Shown here in pieces: positions 60,597 to 64,000 of a stretch of 64,000 nt of DNA (position 1 is its first letter; every line of letters begins with the position of its first letter). The notes beneath the pieces were generated by a model, which had not been told where the DNA came from, made no database searches, and saw only the letters and a program-made list of their open reading frames with translations. The DNA lies in assembly GCF_004324755.1 (NCBI RefSeq), contig NZ_SDMQ01000001.1:248001-312000 (forward strand), read 5' to 3'. Source of the stretch: Propioniciclava sinopodophylli (GTDB taxonomy: Bacteria > Actinomycetota > Actinomycetes > Propionibacteriales > Propionibacteriaceae). The translations under genes were made by a program, and so were the position numbers.

Positions 60597-61279
60597 CCTG
60601 GCGGCTGCTGCCGGCCGGGGAACGCGGCGTGCTGGCCGAGCTCGACGACCTGGACGCCGTCCTCACCCTCGACGCGACGCTGACCACGCTCGCCGCCGGC
60701 GGGGACCCGCCGTGGCACGCCGTCGAGGACCGCGTCCCCGCGGCCCGCACGCTGCTGCTCACCGTCCGCGACCCGCGCGATCTCGGCGCGGTCACGGACG
60801 CGCTCGGGAACGTCCTAGCAGCCCTCGGTGTGCACTTCGAGGCGGCGATCCGCCCGCTGGGGCGTCCGAAACGCCGCCTCGAACCGCACACTGGGGCGGA
60901 GGTGGTCGAACTCGCCGTCCACTACGACGGCCCTGACCTGGCCGAGGTGGCCCGGCTGTGCGGGCTCAGCGCAGACGAGGTGGTCGCCGCCCACACCGGA
61001 CGCCTCTGGCGCGTGGGGTTCGCCGGGTTCGCCCCCGGCTTCGCGTACCTCGTCGACGGCGACCCCCGCCTGCGCACCCCGCGCCGCACCGAGCCGCGCA
61101 CGGCCGTGCCCGCCGGATCCGTCGGCCTGGCCGGAGCGTTCTCCGGGATCTACCCACGCAGCTCACCCGGCGGCTGGCAGCTGATCGGGCGCACGGACGC
61201 CGCCCTGTTCGACGTCGACCGCGACCCCCCTGCTCTTCTGCGGCCCGGTGCATGGGTCCGCTTCGTGGCCGCGCCGTGA
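60593..61279 (+). CDS. pxpB: 5-oxoprolinase subunit B (KipI family)
   Basis: 228 residues. The cyclophilin-like KipI/AHS1 domain shows VELAVHYDGPDLAEVARLCG, VVAAHTGRLWRVGFAGFAPG and the C-terminal FSGIYPRSSPGGWQLIGRTD. ATG 60593 overlaps the pxpA stop and its stop overlaps the GTG of pxpC, so the three subunits are translationally coupled. Confidence 0.92.
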   Translation: MTWRLLPAGERGVLAELDDLDAVLTLDATLTTLAAGGDPPWHAVEDRVPAARTLLLTVRDPRDLGAVTDALGNVLAALGVHFEAAIRPLGRPKRRLEPHTGAEVVELAVHYDGPDLAEVARLCGLSADEVVAAHTGRLWRVGFAGFAPGFAYLVDGDPRLRTPRRTEPRTAVPAGSVGLAGAFSGIYPRSSPGGWQLIGRTDAALFDVDRDPPALLRPGAWVRFVAAP

Positions 61280-62169
61280 GGACGCTCACCGTCCTGGCCC
61301 CGGGAACGTTCGCCTCCCTGCAGGATGCCGGACGCCCCGGCTGGGCCCACGTCGGCGTGGGCCACTCGGGCGCCGCCGACCGCGGGGCGCACCACCTCGC
61401 CAACCGGCTCGTCGGCAACCCCACGGATTCCGCGACCATCGAGTGCCTCCTCGGCGGCCTGACCGCCCGCGCGGAAGCCGACGTGGTCGTCGCCGTCACC
61501 GGCGCACCCTGCCCCGTCAGGGTCAACGGGCGAGACGCCGACCACCACGCCCCCCTCTACCTCCGTGGCGGGGACGAGTTGAGTCTGGGCCTCCCGGAGG
61601 CGGGGCTGCGGTGCTACGTCGCGGCGTCGGGCGGGTTCGAGGTCGACCCCGTCCTCGGCTCACGCTCGTGGGACTCGCTGGCGGGCCTCGGACCCGCTCC
61701 CCTGCGGGCCGGCGCCGTCCTGCCGCTCGGCGGGGCGGCCGCCGACGGGGCGCGCGTCGACCACGCGCCCGTGCTCCTGCCCACCCTCGAGACGCTGACG
61801 GTCACGGTCACCCCGGGCCCCCGCGAGGACTGGGTGGCGGACGGCCTGGCCGCCCTGGGCGAGCGCACCTGGGTGGTGTCGACGCACTCCGATCGCGTGG
61901 GCGTCCGCCTCGACGGCGTGCCGCTGTTGCGCGCAGCCGCTTTCGCGGACGCCGAACTCCCCAGCGAGGGCGTCGTCCGGGGCGCGGTACAAGTGCCCGC
62001 GGGCGGGCTACCGGTGGTGTTCGGCAGCGATCACCCCGTGACCGGGGGCTACCCGGTCGTGGGGGTCGTCACCGACGCGGACGCAGACCGGCTGGCCCAG
62101 GCACGCCCGGGCCAGCAGGTGCGCTTCCGCGCGGCAGGGATCACTCCGCGTCGAGGTCCTTCTCGATGA
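61276..62169 (+). CDS. pxpC: 5-oxoprolinase subunit C (KipA family)
   Basis: 297 residues from GTG 61276. The AHS2 domain begins TLTVLAPGTFASLQDAGRPG and WAHVGVGHSGAADRGAHHLA, with SHSDRVGVRLDG-type and PVTGGYPVVGVVTDAD motifs near the end (here STHSDRVGVRLDG). Its last 29 bp overlap the end of the convergent HPr gene. Confidence 0.93.
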   Translation: MRTLTVLAPGTFASLQDAGRPGWAHVGVGHSGAADRGAHHLANRLVGNPTDSATIECLLGGLTARAEADVVVAVTGAPCPVRVNGRDADHHAPLYLRGGDELSLGLPEAGLRCYVAASGGFEVDPVLGSRSWDSLAGLGPAPLRAGAVLPLGGAAADGARVDHAPVLLPTLETLTVTVTPGPREDWVADGLAALGERTWVVSTHSDRVGVRLDGVPLLRAAAFADAELPSEGVVRGAVQVPAGGLPVVFGSDHPVTGGYPVVGVVTDADADRLAQARPGQQVRFRAAGITPRRGPSR

Positions 62170-62410
62170 GCGCTGCGATGGCCTCGACGGCTTCGGCGTT
62201 GTCGGAGGTCACGACGACCTCTGCGCCCCTCTCCGCACCCAGGGTCATGATCATGAGGCTGGACGCCGCGTCCACGCCCTCGTCGTCGTCCCCGCCGACC
62301 AGCGACAGGAGGATCTCGTCGTCGTAGGCCTCGGCGGCCTCGGCGATGATCGCGGCGGGGCGGGCGTGGAGGCCGACGGCCGAACCCACGACAACGGTCT
62401 TGCTGGCCAT
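62141..62410 (-). CDS. ptsH: Phosphocarrier protein HPr
   Basis: 89 residues. The phosphorylated histidine lies in VGSAVGLHARPAA, and the regulatory-serine helix is DAASSLMIMTLGA. It passes phosphate from enzyme I to the sugar permease. It follows the fructose permease gene by 37 bp on the same strand, so the pair is probably co-regulated. AGGAG lies a few bases before ATG 62410. Confidence 0.95.
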   Translation of the reverse strand: MASKTVVVGSAVGLHARPAAIIAEAAEAYDDEILLSLVGGDDDEGVDAASSLMIMTLGAERGAEVVVTSDNAEAVEAIAALIEKDLDAE

Positions 62411-62447
62411 GTATTTCTCCTTTTGAATCGGTTGTTGCCGGCAGCCG

Positions 62448-64000
62448 TCAGGCGACGGCTGCCTTGTTCCGGGTACCGATGAACTGCTTCGCGGCGATGA
62501 CGGCGGCCGCGCCGACGATCATGCCAGCGATGATGGCGATGATGAACCCCACGGGGTTGGTGATCGCGAAGGAAACGAAGATTCCGCCGTGCGGGGCGCG
62601 GCTGCCCACCCCCAGCGCCATGACCAGGGCGCCGGTGACGGCACCGCCGGCCATCATGGACGGGATGACGCGCAGCGGGTCGGCCGCGGCGAAGGGGATG
62701 GCCCCTTCGGAGATGAAGGCGGCCCCGAGCAGCCAGGCCGTCCGGCCGTTCTCGATCTCGGGCTCGGTGAACAGGCGCTTGCGGACGGTGGTGGCCAGCG
62801 CCATCGCCAGCGGCGGAACCATGCCCGCGGCCATCACGGCGGCCATGATCTGGAACGAGGCGTCGGTCTGGGCGGACAGGCCGGCCGTGGCGAACAGGTA
62901 CGCCGCCTTGTTGACCGGGCCTCCCAGGTCGACGCACATCATCAGGCCGAGCACGACGCCGAGGAGGATCGCGGAGCCACCCGACATCCCGGTCAGGCCG
63001 TCGTAGAGGGACGTGGTCAGGGCCGCGAGGGGCTTGCCGAGCAGCATGTACATCAGGCCGCCGGTCAACAGCGTCGCGATCAGGGGGATGATCACCACCG
63101 GCATCAGGCCGGCCAACCAGCGCGGGGGCTTGAGCGCGGCGAGCCACATCGCGATGAGGCCGGCGACGAGACCCGTCACCAGGCCGCCGATGAAGCCCGC
63201 GCCGAGGGCGACGGAGATGGCGCCGCCGACGAAACCGGGCGCGATGCCGGGGCGTCCGGCCAGCGCGTAGGCGATGTAGCCCGACAGCGCCGGGACGAGG
63301 AAGCCGAACGCCGCGCCGCCGATCTTGAACATGATCGCGCCCAGCCAGATCAGCAGGCCCGCGTTCGGTCCGAGGGCCAGGGCCATGTCGGCGTTCGAGC
63401 CGTAGGTGGTGCAGGCGTCCGCACCTACGCCGGACGCCCACGCCGGCAGCGCGTCGCAGGTCGGGGCCAGCGCGATGTCGTAGCCGCCCAGGAGGAAGCC
63501 CAGGGCGATCAGCAGGCCGCCCGCGGCGACGAACGGGATCATGTAGGACACGCCCGTCATCAGCGCCTGCTGGATGCGCTTGCCCCACCCGAGCTGGGTA
63601 CCCGACCCCTCGGACGACGCCGCACCCGGGGTGCCGGACACCCGCCGGGCGTTGGGGTTCGCCGAGGCGGCGACCGCCTCCTCGACCATCTTCTTCGGCT
63701 CGTTGATCGCACGCTTCACCCCCGACTCGATCACGGGCAGGCCGGCGAACCGCTCACGATCCTTGACGCCGACGTCGGTGGCGAAGATGACGGCGGCGGC
63801 CTGGGCGATCGTGGCGGCGGGCAGCGGCGTGACGCCGCCGGACCCCTGCGTCTCGATCTGGACGTCGTAACCGAGCTCCTGGCCTGCGGCGACCAGGGAG
63901 TCCGCCGCCATGTAGGTGTGCGCGATGCCGGTCGGGCAAGCGGTGACGCCCACGATCACCGGTCGCGTCACGTCGGCCCCGGACGCCGCGGCCGCGGCAG
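62448..64000 (-). CDS. fruA: Fructose-type PTS permease, IIB and IIC domains (5' end off the right edge)
   Basis: The visible part starts within an Ala-rich segment and then VIVGVTACPTGIAHTYMAAD, the IIB domain with the phosphorylated Cys. A linker and the fructose-type IIC membrane domain follow (IQQALMTGVSYMIPFVAAGG, MCVDLGGPVNKAAYLFATAG, AFISEGAIPFAAADP). The frame stays open to the edge through AAAAASGAD. GTG at 63971 is possible, but this linker suggests that an N-terminal IIA domain precedes it. Imports and phosphorylates fructose with HPr. Confidence 0.92.
   Translation of the reverse strand, partial: AAAAASGADVTRPVIVGVTACPTGIAHTYMAADSLVAAGQELGYDVQIETQGSGGVTPLPAATIAQAAAVIFATDVGVKDRERFAGLPVIESGVKRAINEPKKMVEEAVAASANPNARRVSGTPGAASSEGSGTQLGWGKRIQQALMTGVSYMIPFVAAGGLLIALGFLLGGYDIALAPTCDALPAWASGVGADACTTYGSNADMALALGPNAGLLIWLGAIMFKIGGAAFGFLVPALSGYIAYALAGRPGIAPGFVGGAISVALGAGFIGGLVTGLVAGLIAMWLAALKPPRWLAGLMPVVIIPLIATLLTGGLMYMLLGKPLAALTTSLYDGLTGMSGGSAILLGVVLGLMMCVDLGGPVNKAAYLFATAGLSAQTDASFQIMAAVMAAGMVPPLAMALATTVRKRLFTEPEIENGRTAWLLGAAFISEGAIPFAAADPLRVIPSMMAGGAVTGALVMALGVGSRAPHGGIFVSFAITNPVGFIIAIIAGMIVGAAAVIAAKQFIGTRNKAAVA

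Overview
The window is GC-rich DNA from an actinobacterium. Gene order (ffs–dnaX, ybaB–recR, pxpABC, ptsH–fruA) and codon use suggest a member of the Propionibacteriales, but no rRNA or species marker is present, so the genus is left open. Part of a ThrE-type exporter is cut by the left edge and a fructose PTS permease by the right edge.

Layout. (1) 1-8186, core chromosome: ThrE-like exporter, MDR oxidoreductase, a truncated P-loop remnant, Cof-type HAD phosphatase, recR, ybaB, a lipoprotein, dnaX with an acidic N-terminal extension, the 4.5S SRP RNA, a nitrilase-family amidase and tRNA-Ser(GGA). (2) 8187 to about 27800, an accessory island next to the tRNA gene. It contains debris of an actinobacterial conjugative element (pieces of a TrwC-type relaxase, a MinD-like ATPase fused to a TraG tail, an SCO6880-type tail, a VirB4/TraC-like head and a DUF4913-type gene). 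It also holds three insertion sequences (IS110, IS1182 and IS1634 types) and a set of defence-like genes: a SIR2-protein kinase fusion, an AspBHI/Mrr-like modification-dependent nuclease, a decayed AbiE pair and a HAD/membrane-protein pair. The SIR2-kinase gene is split by a clean IS1182 insertion and can be restored in frame on paper. (3) 27857-30909, a translationally coupled operon with MauE-like, MauD-like and methylamine-dehydrogenase-light-chain-like proteins plus small membrane proteins. No heavy chain is present.

(4) 31194-59206, a large extracellular polysaccharide locus: glycosyltransferases, a Wzz-like chain-length protein, a Wzy-like polymerase, an ABC exporter, a polysaccharide pyruvyl transferase, an FrhB-like protein, an acetyltransferase, an APH-fold phosphotransferase, a sugar dehydrogenase lipoprotein, two secreted beta-helix proteins that share a nearly identical 783-bp segment, and the initiating polyprenyl-phosphate sugar transferase. 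Embedded in it is a carrier-protein module (NadE-like, AsnB, two ACP-like proteins, an acyl/aminoacyl-AMP ligase, an SGNH-like protein and AcpS). This module could activate a small acid on a carrier protein and use it to decorate the polymer or make a small metabolite. (5) 59749-64000: a small ORF beside a repeat-rich intergenic region, 5-oxoprolinase pxpABC, HPr and a fructose PTS permease.

The most notable item is the SIR2-kinase fusion, which has intact catalytic signatures in both domains. I infer an NAD-consuming, kinase-regulated anti-phage effector. I do not recall a characterised system with this architecture, but I could not search for one.
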